This document shows positions 7,572 through 18,200 of a stretch of 28,147 nt of DNA, in pieces (the first letter of the stretch is position 1; the number at the start of each line of letters is the position of its first letter). The stretch is taken from the NCBI GenBank assembly GCA_905215725.1, contig CAJMRD010000020.1:1-28147 (forward strand), written 5' to 3'. The position numbers and the translations under genes were made by a program. The notes beneath the pieces were generated by a model, which saw only the letters and a program-made list of their open reading frames with translations, was not told the DNA's origin and ran no database searches. This DNA comes from an uncultured bacterium (GTDB lineage Bacteria > Actinomycetota > Coriobacteriia > Coriobacteriales > Coriobacteriaceae).

Positions 7572-10500
7572 ATGGATCTTTCGACCTTGATGCCGCAACA
7601 GCTGCAGATCGTCAAGACGCTCGACCGTCCGCTGTTTGTCTCGGCGGGCGCCGGTTCGGGCAAGACCTTTACCCTCACGCGTCGCATCGTCTATGCGCTC
7701 TCGCCCGAATCCGGTCCGTTCGTTGAGCATCTGGACCAGGTGCTCGCCATTACCTTTACCAAAGATGCCGCGGCCGAGATTCGCGACCGCGTGCGCCGTG
7801 CGCTTATCGACGAGGGCATGGACGAGGAAGCACTGACCGTCGACGACGCGTGGATTTCGACCATTCACGGCATGTGCTCGCGTATCCTGCGCGCGCATGC
7901 GCTGGAGCTGGGCATCGACCCCGAGTTCACGGTGCTCACCGATACCGACGAGCTTATGGACCAGGCTGTTGAGCATGTGCTGGCCCGCGCGACGGCGCCC
8001 GATGCCGCCCCCGAGCTCGCGGCATCGCTCAAGGCCCTCTATGCCTGGTATCCCATGGCGGGCGAGGGCGGTTCCTTTGGCACCGGCACGACCATCAAGG
8101 GCCTGGTGCGCGACCTGCTGGAGCTGTCGAGCCAGTTGCCGGGCGGTATGGACGACGTGTGCGTGGCGCGCGGCCAGGCCGATACCTCGGCACTCGCCGA
8201 TGCCTATCGCGCGGCGCTGGGCGCAAGCAAGGCCGCGACCGAGAAGGCGCAGATGGCACTCGACGCCATTGACGCGTTCGAGGCGAGCGGCAAGACCATG
8301 GCCGATGCAGCGCGACTCATGATGTCGTGCACCATGCCGCGCGCGAGCAAGGCATTCCCTAAGGAGCAGGTCGAGCTGCTCAAGGCCGAGGCCGCCGATG
8401 CGTTTATCAATATCGTGCTTGCCTGCGGTGGCCCGGCGCTCGATGCGCTGGTGGGCCTGGCCCGTTCCGTGGAGGCTGAGTATCGCGCGCTGAAGGCTGC
8501 CCAGTCCGCTCTCGATAATAACGACCTGCTGCGTATGGCTTACGAGGCGTTGCGCGATTACCCTGCCATCCGTGCTGCGTACGAGGGCCGCTTTAAGATG
8601 GTCATGATCGATGAGTTTCAGGATACCGACCAGATGCAGGTCGATCTGATACGCTACCTGACGGGTGCGGGGGAGCGCGCGCTGTGCACCGTGGGCGATG
8701 CACAGCAGTCCATCTATCGCTTCCGTGGCGCCGAGGTCGAGGTGTTTCGCCGCCAGGAGCGCAAGGTGGGCTCCTCTGCTGCGCCCGAGACGGCTGTCGC
8801 ATCCGATGCCCCCGCTGGCGAGCTCGTCAAACTCGTGCGCAACTTCCGCAGCCACGACGAGGTGCTGCGCTACGTAGCACGCGTCTTTGACGGCAACACC
8901 GGTGGTTTGATGCAGGGGTTCTTGGATCTTGAACCGAGCGACAAACGCGAGGACAAGCTCAAGGCGAAGGCTTCGCGCCGCCAGGCGCTGTTCGTTGCCG
9001 GTGGCAGCACCCAGGAGCGAACGCAGGCGAAAGCTCGTGCGATTGCGGAGCGGTTCCAAGCGCTCGTCAAAGCGGGCCAGCCCCAGGGCGGCATGGTACT
9101 GCTGCTGGGCCGCATGACCAACGCCGACGTCTACGCCCAGGCCTTCCGCGATCAGGGGCTCGACTGCGTGATCGCAGGCGGCTCGGTCTTTGCCCAGGCA
9201 GCCGAGGTGCAGACGGTGCGTGCCCTGGTCTGCGCGCTCGCCAATCCGGCCGATACGGCGCAGGGCCTTATGCCACTGCTCGCCTCGCCGATGTTTGCGC
9301 TCGGTGCCCAGGAGTTCCTGGCGCTGGCGACCAAGCTCGATAGCGAGACAGGGGAGACCTCGCGCCGGAATATCGACATGGGCATCATGAGCGATTTCGA
9401 CGTGCCGGGTTTGCAAGACTTGCCGCTTGTGACGCGCGCCCGCGAGGTGCTGCGGTATGCGCTTCGTCGCGTGGGCCGCGATTCGTTCGCCGCCATCGCG
9501 CGCGACGTGGTCAACGCCTCCGGCTGGTTTGTGCGTCTGGGACAGCGTGGTCCCGAGGGCAAGGCCATTGCCGCCAACGTGCTCAAGGCGCTCGACGCCG
9601 TGGCTGAGGCTGAGGCCGAGTTCGGCAACTCGCCGCGTTCCATCGCGCTTGCCTTCGACCGCTTCTTGGCGGGCAAGGAAGCCCCGGGTGCCCTCAACGA
9701 GGAAGGCGACGGCGCGGTGCGCATCATGACGGTGCATGCCTCCAAGGGTCTGGAATATCCGGTCGTGGCGGTCGCCGAGTGCTTTGGCGTGCGTAAGTCC
9801 TCGGGTGCGGCACAGATGGGTCGCGTCGAGGGCGGAGCGCAGGTCGTGGCACTGCCGGCACGCTTCGACGGCGTTAAGCTTGCCGACGGTACCTTTGTGA
9901 AGGGCGACGACGTCAAAAAGCAGTTTGAGCACGCGTTTAAGGGCAAGGGCACGTCGCTGTGGCTGCCGCCGGAGCTCATGGAGGACGTCTGTGCGACGGG
10001 TTCTCCCGCCGAGGCATTTGCTCGCCTGCGCAACGCCGACCTGCAGCTTTCGCTCGAGGAGCGGGCCCGCTTGCTCTATGTTGCCATGACGCGTGCGCGC
10101 GAGCTAGTGATCTTGGCGATGGATGCCGGCGTGAGCCGCGGCAAGGTGACGGCGCCGACCTTCGACGTCGAGACCGATCTGACCTACGATGTGCTGCGCC
10201 GTATTTTGCCGACCGACGCTCTGGACATGCCGCAGCTCGATGCCGACCGCCTGGTGTTCGACAACTCCCAGCCGGGCGACTACGAGCTCATTTCGCTCGC
10301 GGGCTTTACCTTTGGCGAGCAGGCGTTTGAGGCCAACGCTTCGCTGGATGCCGAGGGCAGGCTTGTTCGTGGCGATGCCGATACGGATGCTGCCGACGAT
10401 TCGGCCAGTACAATCGTCCCCGGTCCTGCCGACCCCAAGCCCGATTCGTTTGAGCTTGTGTATCCCCAGGCAGTGGGCGTGCGCATGGGCATCTGTCCGT

Positions 10501-11204
10501 ATCCGATGCGTGACTCGTATAGCTACTCGTCAATCGCCGCGGCACTCCATGCCGAGACGGAAGACCGTGCCGCCGAGGCTCGTGTTCCCATGGACGAGTC
10601 CGGCGATGATGCAGAGTCGGATGGCTCGGAGATGACGGATGCAGACGTGGCCGCTGTCGAGCCCGCCGGCAATCCCATGGCGCTGGGCTCGGCCTTCCAC
10701 GCCGCCTGCCAGTGGCTCATCGAGATGGGTGCCGATGCGCTGCCCGCTGAGCGTGCTGACGCCCTGGCTCGCCTGTGGTGTCTGACGCCGGAGCAGCGCG
10801 AACGCTTCGATGTTGCCCTGGACCGCTGGCTCAAGTCGGCTGTTCGTGCCGACCTGCTCGCGTGGCCGTGCGTTCGCGCCGAGGTGCCGTTCTTTTCGTT
10901 GGGCTGCGAGGACGAGGACATCGCTCGCTACGGCGCCTATGCCGAAGGCGCCATCGATGCACTGGCGACCGACCCGGCCGATCCGTCACGCGCACTGGTC
11001 ATCGACTACAAGACGGGCGGCACACCGGACGAGACGCCGGACCAACTGCTCGAGAAGCACGCCCTGCAGGCGCGCGTTTACGCCGACGTGTTGCACAAGG
11101 CGGGCTTTGAGACGGTGACGGTCAAGTTCGTTCGCGTGGAGCAGGCGAATCCAGCCATCTTCGTCGAACCCGCCGAACCTCAAGTAGTCACCTACAATCT
11201 CTAG
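7572..11204 (+). CDS. addA: AddA helicase-nuclease (UvrD/RecB family)
   Basis: The 1210-residue protein is the motor and second nuclease subunit of the AddAB complex, an ATP-driven 3'-5' helicase. Visible motifs are the Q-like start MPQQLQIV, Walker A SAGAGSGKT (24-32), motif Ia ITFTKDAAAEIRDR, Walker B VMIDEFQDTDQM (Asp347, Glu348), GDAQQSIYRFRGAE (motif III), MTVHASKGLEYPVV (motif V) and LLYVAMTRAREL (motif VI). The C-terminal nuclease has GSAFHAACQWL and Asp1145/Lys1147 in VIDYKTGGT. Length matches AddA. The ATG is preceded by AAGGAGGGG within the end of addB. A palindromic repeat rather than a T-tract terminator follows. Confidence 0.95.
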   Translation: MDLSTLMPQQLQIVKTLDRPLFVSAGAGSGKTFTLTRRIVYALSPESGPFVEHLDQVLAITFTKDAAAEIRDRVRRALIDEGMDEEALTVDDAWISTIHGMCSRILRAHALELGIDPEFTVLTDTDELMDQAVEHVLARATAPDAAPELAASLKALYAWYPMAGEGGSFGTGTTIKGLVRDLLELSSQLPGGMDDVCVARGQADTSALADAYRAALGASKAATEKAQMALDAIDAFEASGKTMADAARLMMSCTMPRASKAFPKEQVELLKAEAADAFINIVLACGGPALDALVGLARSVEAEYRALKAAQSALDNNDLLRMAYEALRDYPAIRAAYEGRFKMVMIDEFQDTDQMQVDLIRYLTGAGERALCTVGDAQQSIYRFRGAEVEVFRRQERKVGSSAAPETAVASDAPAGELVKLVRNFRSHDEVLRYVARVFDGNTGGLMQGFLDLEPSDKREDKLKAKASRRQALFVAGGSTQERTQAKARAIAERFQALVKAGQPQGGMVLLLGRMTNADVYAQAFRDQGLDCVIAGGSVFAQAAEVQTVRALVCALANPADTAQGLMPLLASPMFALGAQEFLALATKLDSETGETSRRNIDMGIMSDFDVPGLQDLPLVTRAREVLRYALRRVGRDSFAAIARDVVNASGWFVRLGQRGPEGKAIAANVLKALDAVAEAEAEFGNSPRSIALAFDRFLAGKEAPGALNEEGDGAVRIMTVHASKGLEYPVVAVAECFGVRKSSGAAQMGRVEGGAQVVALPARFDGVKLADGTFVKGDDVKKQFEHAFKGKGTSLWLPPELMEDVCATGSPAEAFARLRNADLQLSLEERARLLYVAMTRARELVILAMDAGVSRGKVTAPTFDVETDLTYDVLRRILPTDALDMPQLDADRLVFDNSQPGDYELISLAGFTFGEQAFEANASLDAEGRLVRGDADTDAADDSASTIVPGPADPKPDSFELVYPQAVGVRMGICPYPMRDSYSYSSIAAALHAETEDRAAEARVPMDESGDDAESDGSEMTDADVAAVEPAGNPMALGSAFHAACQWLIEMGADALPAERADALARLWCLTPEQRERFDVALDRWLKSAVRADLLAWPCVRAEVPFFSLGCEDEDIARYGAYAEGAIDALATDPADPSRALVIDYKTGGTPDETPDQLLEKHALQARVYADVLHKAGFETVTVKFVRVEQANPAIFVEPAEPQVVTYNL

Positions 11205-11216
11205 CCCTCAGATAAC

Positions 11217-11278
11217 TTGCGGTGGAATAGTTCTGTATTGCGGCCCAGGTGGCCCAGGCGGGAACTATTCCACCGCAA
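11217..11278. repeat. Palindrome, family copy 2
   Basis: Perfect 17-nt arms TTGCGGTGGAATAGTTC (11217-11233) and its complement (11262-11278) flank a 28-nt centre holding GGCCCAGG twice. The element starts 12 nt after the addA stop. It aligns with the 135-205 palindrome through the arm and on into the centre (TTGCGGTG, AATAG, CTGT, GCGG), so the two copies share ancestry and are not just independent terminators. Confidence 0.8.
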
Positions 11279-11334
11279 CTGCAAGAGGAGCCGTGTGGGT
11301 TTGGCTAGGTTCGGGTGCTGTCCGTGCCGTGGGG

Positions 11335-11340
11335 TAAAAT
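11335..11340 (+). promoter_or_regulatory. Possible -10 of the dnaE operon
   Basis: GGGGTAAAAT holds TAAAAT (5 of 6 to the -10 consensus) 39 nt before the dnaE ATG. A -35 hexamer is not clear (TTCGGG at 11310 with a 19-nt spacer). Confidence 0.35.
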
Positions 11341-11379
11341 CGTTCAGTCAGAACACGAACCCGCATCGGAGCTCATCAC

Positions 11380-14300
11380 ATGGCATTCGTCCATCTGCAC
11401 AATCACACTGTTTTCTCCATGCTCGACGGCGCAACCCGTATCCAGGATATGGTCAACCGTGCCGTTGAGCTGGGCATGCCCGCCGTGGCCATCACCGACC
11501 ACGGCTACATGTACGGCGTGCCCGACCTGGCGCTGGCCTGCGACGCCGTCAACCACAACACGCCCGAGTACAAAACCTGGAGCCACGACAAGGCCTTCTT
11601 GGAAAAGGACCGCCGCGACGAGCTGGTGGAGCCCGATCCCGAGGAAAACCCGCGCGAGCATGCCCAGTATGTGAAGGACATGGCCATGTGGGACGAGAAG
11701 GGCAACATCGACGAGCTCAAGCCGCCCCTGGTCATCAAACCCATCTTTGGCTGCGAGGTCTACTTTACGCCGGACGAGACGCTCGCCCGCGACCACAAGC
11801 CCGAGCTCTACCACATGATCCTTCTGGCCAAGGACCAGGAGGGCTACGTCAACCTGATGCAGACGGTCTCCGAGGCCGCCGTACAGGGCTTTTACTACAA
11901 GCCCCGTGTGACGCTCGACAACCTGCGCCGCCACGCCAAGGGCATGATCTGCACCAGCGCCTGTATCGCCGGCATCATCCCCAAATACATCGACCGCGGT
12001 GACATGGAAGGCGCCATCAAGTGGGCCGAGACCTTCCGCGACACCTTCGACCCCGGCGACTTCTACATCGAGATCCAGGAACACGGCATCACCACCGACA
12101 ACGGTCTGACCGACGAGCAGATGGACCGCACGCTCATCGACATCGCCAAACAGGTGGGCGTCAAGGTCATCGCGACCAACGACTTCCACTACCTGCGCCG
12201 CGAGGACGCGCCCGTGCAGGACGTCATCATGTGCATCGGCATGAACGCCAAGGTCGATGACCCCAACCGCATGCGCATGACCGGCTCGGAGTTTTACATG
12301 AAGACCGAGGAGGAGATGCGGGCGATGTTCCCGTATTGCCCCGAGGCCTGCGACAACACGCTCGAGATTGCCGACAAGTGCTACGTGGAGCTCGACTGGG
12401 ACTCCATCATCCTGCCGCGCTTCCCGTTGCTCGATCCCGGCGAGACGCACGAGAGCCAGTTCCGCCGCGAGTGCGAGAAGGGCCTGCGCCAGCACTACGG
12501 TGACGACTGGGCCACGCGCGAGATCGGCGGAGTCAACATCAAAGAGCGCTTTGAGTACGAATACAAGGTCATCTGCGACAAGGGCTTTGCCGCCTACTTC
12601 TTGATCGTTGCCGAGTACGTGCAATGGGCCAAGGACAACGGCATCGGCGTCGGCCCCGGCCGTGGTTCTGCCGCCGGCGCTATCGTCGCCTACGCCATGA
12701 ACATCACCGCGTTCGACCCGCTCGAGAACGGCCTGATGTTCGAGAGGTTCCTGTCCCCGCAGCGTACCGAGATGCCCGATATCGATATGGACTTCGACGA
12801 TGAGCGGCGCCTCGAGGTCGTGGAGCACGTTCGCCAGCTCTACGGCCCCGAGAAGGTCACCCACGTCATCACCTACTCGACCATCAAGGCCAAGCAGGCC
12901 ATCAACGACGCTGCGCGCGTCCTGGACTATCCGGTCTACATGGGCCAGCGCCTGTCCAAGATGGTCTCGAGCGACCCCAAGGTCAAGCTCAAGCAGGTGC
13001 TCGACAAACAACCTGGCAAAGAGGATCTGTTTAACCCCGACTTTGCCGAGGCATATAAAAAGGACGACGACGCCCGCCGTATCATCGACACGGCGCTCTC
13101 GATCGAGGGCCTCACCCGCGGCGAGGGCGTGCACGCGTGTGCCGTTCTAATCTGCCGCGACCCCGTCAACGAGCACGTGCCCACCAAGCTCGACACCAAG
13201 GGCGGCGTCGAGATTACCCAGTACGAGGGCCATACCGTTGCCGACATGGGCCTGCTCAAGATGGACTTCCTGGGCCTGCGCACGCTGACGGTTATCTCCA
13301 AGGCCAAGGCCAACATCAAAAAGAACTTCGGCATCGACATCAAAGAGGAAGAGATTCCCTTTGACGATCCCGAGATCTTTAAGCTCATGGGCTCCGGCCA
13401 CACCGCCGGCGTCTTCCAGGTCGAGTCCGCCGGCATGACGGCCACGATCAAGAGCATGAAGCCCACCGAGTACAAGCACGTCGTAGCATTGATCGCCCTG
13501 TACCGCCCGGGCCCGCTGGGCGCCGGCATGGTCTCGTCCTACATCAACCGTATGAACGGCAAGGAGCCGGCCGTCTCCTACGACGACCGTCTGGACGACA
13601 TCCTGGGCGAAACCTACGGCACCATGGTCTACCAGGAGCAGGTTATGCTCATCTCTGTCGAGATGTGCGGCTTCTCCAAGGGCGAATCGGACTCGCGTAT
13701 CCGTAAGCCCGTGGCTAAGAAAAAGATTAAGCTGCTCACGTCGACGGTGCTGCACTGGGAGGATGGCTCGGACGAGACCACCTACGACCACTGGATGAAC
13801 GGCGCTATCAAGAACAACTACACGCGCGAGGTCGCCCAGAAGATTTGGGACGATGTTCTCGAGTTCGCGTCTTACGCCTTTAACAAGTCGCACTCCGCCG
13901 GCTACGCCATCCTGGTTATGCAGACGGCGTGGCTCAAGGCGCACTATCCGCACGAGTACATGGCGGCCGTTCTGACGTCCTACACAGGCAAGACCGACAA
14001 GATCGTGCACTACGTCTCGGCATGCCGTCACGACGGCATTCCCGTGCTTTCGCCAGATGTCAACGAGTCCGGCACCGAGTTCACGGCTACCAAGGAAGGC
14101 GTGCGCTTTGGTCTGGCCGGCATCCGCGGCGTGGGTACCGGCGTGGCGCAGGCGATTATCGCCGAGCGCGAGGCAGGCGGCCCGTTTAAGACGCTGCACG
14201 ACTTTGTCGAGCGCGTGGATTCGAGCCAGGCCAACCGCCGCGTGATCGAGTCGCTGATCAAGGCAGGCGCCTTCGACTCCACGGGCTATCCGCGCCGCCA

Positions 14301-15183
14301 GATGATGCACTTTGTGGACAAGAACAACCCCGAGAACATCATCGATGCCGCGGTAAAGCGCCAGAAGGACCGCGCGAGCGGCCAGACCTCGTTCTTCGAC
14401 ATGTTTGGTGATGTTGAGGGCTCGGGCTTCGAGGTCAGCGTGCCCGATCCGGACGGCCAGGAATGGGACCGCCACCTCAAGCTGAGCCAGGAGAAGGAGG
14501 TTCTGGGCATCTATGTCTCGGACCACCCGCTGCGCCCGTTTGAGTATGCGCTCAGCAAAGCGCGCGACTTCTCGTTCTCGCAGATCGATACCGGCTACGA
14601 AGTGCAAAACCCCACGGGCGGCACCATCAACCAGGAGATCCCCGAGGGCAAGGCACTGTGGTGGGCCGGCATGGTCTCGAGCGTGTCCAAGCGCGTGACC
14701 AAAAACGGCGACCCCATGGGCATCGTGCAGCTCGAAGACATGGAAGGCGAGGCCACGGTCGTGGTGTTCCCCAAGACCTACAAGGAGGCCGAGGGGTATC
14801 TGTACGGCGAGGTCGATCCCGAGACCGGCGCACAGCTGTCCGATGCGTTTGTGCGCATTAAGGGCAAGCTCGAGCGCTCGGACCGCGGCGACCAGATCAT
14901 CGCGCAGGAGATTATGCCGCTGGAGCTTAGCGAGGAGAAAAACAAGCCCAAGGTGTTTGAGGTCATGGTGCCCAACAGCCGCTTTAGCCAGGGCAATATG
15001 GCGCGCCTGGCCACGGTGCTCACCACTAACCCGGGCGGCGACCGCGTGGAGATCTTTATCGAGCAGGTGGACGGGCGCGTGCTGCGCGCCGAGGTGCCCG
15101 CCAAGGTCAACGCGCGCTCGATCCCGCTGCTGGCCGAGGCCAAGGCCATCGTGGGTAACCAAGGCAGAGTGACGGTGATCTAA
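11380..15183 (+). CDS. dnaE: DNA polymerase III alpha subunit
   Basis: The 1267-residue replicative polymerase starts with a PHP domain (VHLHNHTVFSMLDG, residues 4-17; AITDHGYMYG) and continues with the C-family polymerase core: GVGPGRGSAAGAIVAYA, the catalytic aspartates of PDIDMDFDDERR (Asp467, Asp469; D401 and D403 in E. coli), THVITYSTIKAKQAI, and YRPGPLGAGM. Helix-hairpin-helix, then an OB fold (LEDMEGEATVVVFP), make up the end. The usual RRAMGKKK-type segment reads SRIRKPVAKKKIK and is followed by an unusual acidic-aromatic stretch (HWEDGSDETTYDHWMNG). GGAG sits 9 nt before the ATG. A SNF2 helicase follows after 38 nt with no terminator, so the two are probably co-transcribed. Confidence 0.96.
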   Translation: MAFVHLHNHTVFSMLDGATRIQDMVNRAVELGMPAVAITDHGYMYGVPDLALACDAVNHNTPEYKTWSHDKAFLEKDRRDELVEPDPEENPREHAQYVKDMAMWDEKGNIDELKPPLVIKPIFGCEVYFTPDETLARDHKPELYHMILLAKDQEGYVNLMQTVSEAAVQGFYYKPRVTLDNLRRHAKGMICTSACIAGIIPKYIDRGDMEGAIKWAETFRDTFDPGDFYIEIQEHGITTDNGLTDEQMDRTLIDIAKQVGVKVIATNDFHYLRREDAPVQDVIMCIGMNAKVDDPNRMRMTGSEFYMKTEEEMRAMFPYCPEACDNTLEIADKCYVELDWDSIILPRFPLLDPGETHESQFRRECEKGLRQHYGDDWATREIGGVNIKERFEYEYKVICDKGFAAYFLIVAEYVQWAKDNGIGVGPGRGSAAGAIVAYAMNITAFDPLENGLMFERFLSPQRTEMPDIDMDFDDERRLEVVEHVRQLYGPEKVTHVITYSTIKAKQAINDAARVLDYPVYMGQRLSKMVSSDPKVKLKQVLDKQPGKEDLFNPDFAEAYKKDDDARRIIDTALSIEGLTRGEGVHACAVLICRDPVNEHVPTKLDTKGGVEITQYEGHTVADMGLLKMDFLGLRTLTVISKAKANIKKNFGIDIKEEEIPFDDPEIFKLMGSGHTAGVFQVESAGMTATIKSMKPTEYKHVVALIALYRPGPLGAGMVSSYINRMNGKEPAVSYDDRLDDILGETYGTMVYQEQVMLISVEMCGFSKGESDSRIRKPVAKKKIKLLTSTVLHWEDGSDETTYDHWMNGAIKNNYTREVAQKIWDDVLEFASYAFNKSHSAGYAILVMQTAWLKAHYPHEYMAAVLTSYTGKTDKIVHYVSACRHDGIPVLSPDVNESGTEFTATKEGVRFGLAGIRGVGTGVAQAIIAEREAGGPFKTLHDFVERVDSSQANRRVIESLIKAGAFDSTGYPRRQMMHFVDKNNPENIIDAAVKRQKDRASGQTSFFDMFGDVEGSGFEVSVPDPDGQEWDRHLKLSQEKEVLGIYVSDHPLRPFEYALSKARDFSFSQIDTGYEVQNPTGGTINQEIPEGKALWWAGMVSSVSKRVTKNGDPMGIVQLEDMEGEATVVVFPKTYKEAEGYLYGEVDPETGAQLSDAFVRIKGKLERSDRGDQIIAQEIMPLELSEEKNKPKVFEVMVPNSRFSQGNMARLATVLTTNPGGDRVEIFIEQVDGRVLRAEVPAKVNARSIPLLAEAKAIVGNQGRVTVI

Positions 15184-15221
15184 AGGCGACCTTGCTGGTC
15201 CGCGCGGGATTGGAGGAAGTG

Positions 15222-18200
15222 ATGGCACAGGGGACGTTTGTGCAGGCGCTTCGCAAAGAGGCGGCGTTGAGCGGCACCTTTATGAAGGGCCGCTCGCTCA
15301 TGCTCAACGGCGCCGTGCTGTCGATTGAGGACAGCGGCTCGCGCTTCTCCAAAAACGTGACGGTTGAGGGCTCGGTGCGCGGCTCGCGTGGCGACCTGTA
15401 CAAGACGCACGTGGCGCTCGACATGGACGAGCACGAGGTGATCGACTACGACTGCGATTGCCCCGCTGCCTATCGCTACCCCGGCATGTGCAAGCACGCC
15501 ATCGCCACGGCGCTTGCGTACCTGGACGCCAGCGGCACCGAGCCCGTCGAGGGGCTGCGCACGCCGGTCCGCACGTTTACGGCGCAGCCGAAACAGCCCG
15601 CGCGCAACGCGCCCAAAGCGCCGGCCGTCAATCCCAACTTTCCCTTTCCGGCGCCCGTCCCCACGAGTCCCAGCCTCATGGCGGCGCTCTCCGATCTTTC
15701 GGACGCGCGCATGGATGAGCTGGCGAGCATGCGCCGCAAGCTCGCCGGCAGTGTGGATCCCGATGCCCCCAAGGCAGTGTTGGAGCCCTCGCTGGTGCCG
15801 TATTACAATCCACTGTTTGCCGACCGCTTTAGCTGGGCGCTCGAGCTTCGCATTCGCTGTGGATCGGTCTCCTACGTGGTCAAGGACATCGACGGCATGG
15901 CCGATGCCTACGTGCGCGGCGGCACCTTCTCGTACGGCAAGAAGCTCACGTTTGTCCATACGCCCGAAGCCTTCGAAGACGTGTCGACAAAGCTGCTCAA
16001 CCTTGTCGTGACGACAGTTGCCTATCTCGATGACATCACAAGCTCGCGTTCGGCGTCGTACGACTTTGCCCGCAGTGGTTTTGTCGCCGAGCGTCAGTTG
16101 CCGCTGTCCGAGCATAGCATCGTATATGTGCTGGACCTGTTGCGCGGCCAGACCATCTCTTTTGAGCCCGCCTGGTCGCGGGGGACGACGACGCATCGCA
16201 CCTATGACGTGGCGGTCGAGCCGGCGCCGCAAGGGAAGGATGAAGCCCCGACCAAGCGCCCACCGCTCTTTGCCGCCAAAATCGCGCCGGCGGCTGGCGG
16301 CAGCTACGATCTGCGCCTGCCGGCCGATGCATACTGCTTTGCTTCGGGCGACGTTGCCTATCTGGTCGACACCCGCCGTGCGCGCCGCGCCGATGTGGCG
16401 TTTGCCCAGCATGCGGCGCCGTTTCTATCGCGTTTGCTGCCCTGTCGCACGCCGGTCCATATCGCTGCCGACCAGGTGGGGGAGTTCTGTCGTATGGCGC
16501 TGCCCATTTTGCGCGACTACACCGACCTCACCGCGCCCGCCGCGCTCGATACCGTGGCACCCGATCCGAGCTTTGCTATGGCAATCGGCGTCGATGATGG
16601 GCTCGTGACCTGCAAAATTACGGTTACCTACGGCGATTGGTCGGCGGATCTCTTTAGCCTGGGCGCTCCGGGTAGTCCCTTCGAAGAGCGGCGCCCGGGC
16701 GTGCCGCCCCGCGACGAGGTGGCGGAGTTTCGCGTTATGGACACGGCGGCCCTGTATTTCGACTTTTACGAGGGCGGTCTGGCGTTTGAGGAGCGCGATG
16801 ACGAGAGCTTGTTCCGCCTGCTGACCGAGGGCCTGTCCGCCCTGTCCGAGCTGGGTGAGGTCATGCTCAGCGACCGTCTGCGCCAGATCTCGGTCCGCCC
16901 CGCGCCCAAGCTCTCGGTTCGTGCGACCGTCAAGAGCAATCTGCTCGATGTCGAGTTGGGCGCGAGCGGGCTTTCGGCCGCGGACCTTGCCATCTACCTC
17001 GACTCCTACAAGCGTCACCAGACGTTTGCGCGCCTTACGTCCGGCGACATCATTCGTTTGGACGAGGGCGCCCGAGCCGCGTTTGGCCTCGCCGAGGACC
17101 TGGGTGTCGATGCCGTCGACCTGCTCGACGGCGTGTCGCTTCCCGCGTCGAGTACCCTATTCGTCGATAGCATGCTCGCGCGCACGCCCGCGCTCGAGGC
17201 CGATCGTGACGCCGCGTTCCGCCGCACCGTCGAGCGCTTGGATACGCTCGGCAAGATGGACTTTACGGTGCCGGTCTCGCTCAAGGCCACACTGCGCGGC
17301 TATCAGGTCGACGGATACCAGTGGCTCGGCTCGCTCGAACACCTGGGCCTTGGCGGCATCTTGGCCGACGACATGGGCCTGGGCAAAACGCTGCAGATGA
17401 TCGCACATATCCTGGCGCGCGTGGAAGCGGGGGACGCCAAGCCCACGCTTGTGGTGTGCCCTGCGTCGCTTGTGTACAACTGGACCGCCGAGCTGGAGCG
17501 CTTTGCCCCGTCGCTCGATGTGTGCGCCATCGTGGGCGCCAAGGCGCAGCGTCGCGTGCAGATTGCCGGCGTTGCCGAGCATAACGTGGTCGTGACGTCG
17601 TATGACCTTATGCGGCGCGATATCGACGAGTACGTCGAGCAGGATTTTGCCCGCGTGGTGCTCGACGAGGCCCAGTACATTAAAAACCCGCTCACGCAGG
17701 TAGCGCGTGCCGCCAAGCGCCTGCCTGCCGGCGTGCGCTTTGCCTTGACGGGCACGCCCATCGAAAACCGCTTGTCCGAGCTCTGGAGCATCTTCGACTT
17801 TTTGATGCCGGGCCTGCTTGGCACGCGCGAGTCGTTTGCCAAGCGCTTCGAAAGCCCGGTCGAGCACGCCGAGGGCGACAGCGCCGCTCGTCTGCAGGCA
17901 CTCGTGTCGCCGTTTGTACTGCGCCGTGTCAAGGAGGACGTGGTGGCCGATCTGCCCGAAAAGATCGAGGACACGGTCATGGCGCAGCTCACCGGCGAGC
18001 AGCGCAAGCTCTACCTGGCCAACCAGGACCGCATCGCCCAGCAGGTGCAGCACCGCGAGGCCGGGGAGTTTAAGAAGGACAAGCTCAAGGTACTTGCCGA
18101 GCTCACCAAGCTGCGCCAGATCTGCTGCGACCCGCGTCTGCACTACGAGGATTACAAGGCGGGGAGCGCCAAGCTCGATACGTGCATGGAGCTCGTGCAC

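Noticed and set aside
6651..9932. 1093-codon open frame on the minus strand
   Set aside because: It is the antisense shadow of addB and addA, both supported by catalytic motifs.
11344..13134. 596-codon minus-strand frame, with another at 13147-15228
   Set aside because: Both are antisense to dnaE and show no recognisable motif; high-GC shadow frames.
15192..15221. Start of the SNF2 gene at TTG 15192
   Set aside because: ATG 15222 has a perfectly placed GGAGG, and TTG 15192 has none.
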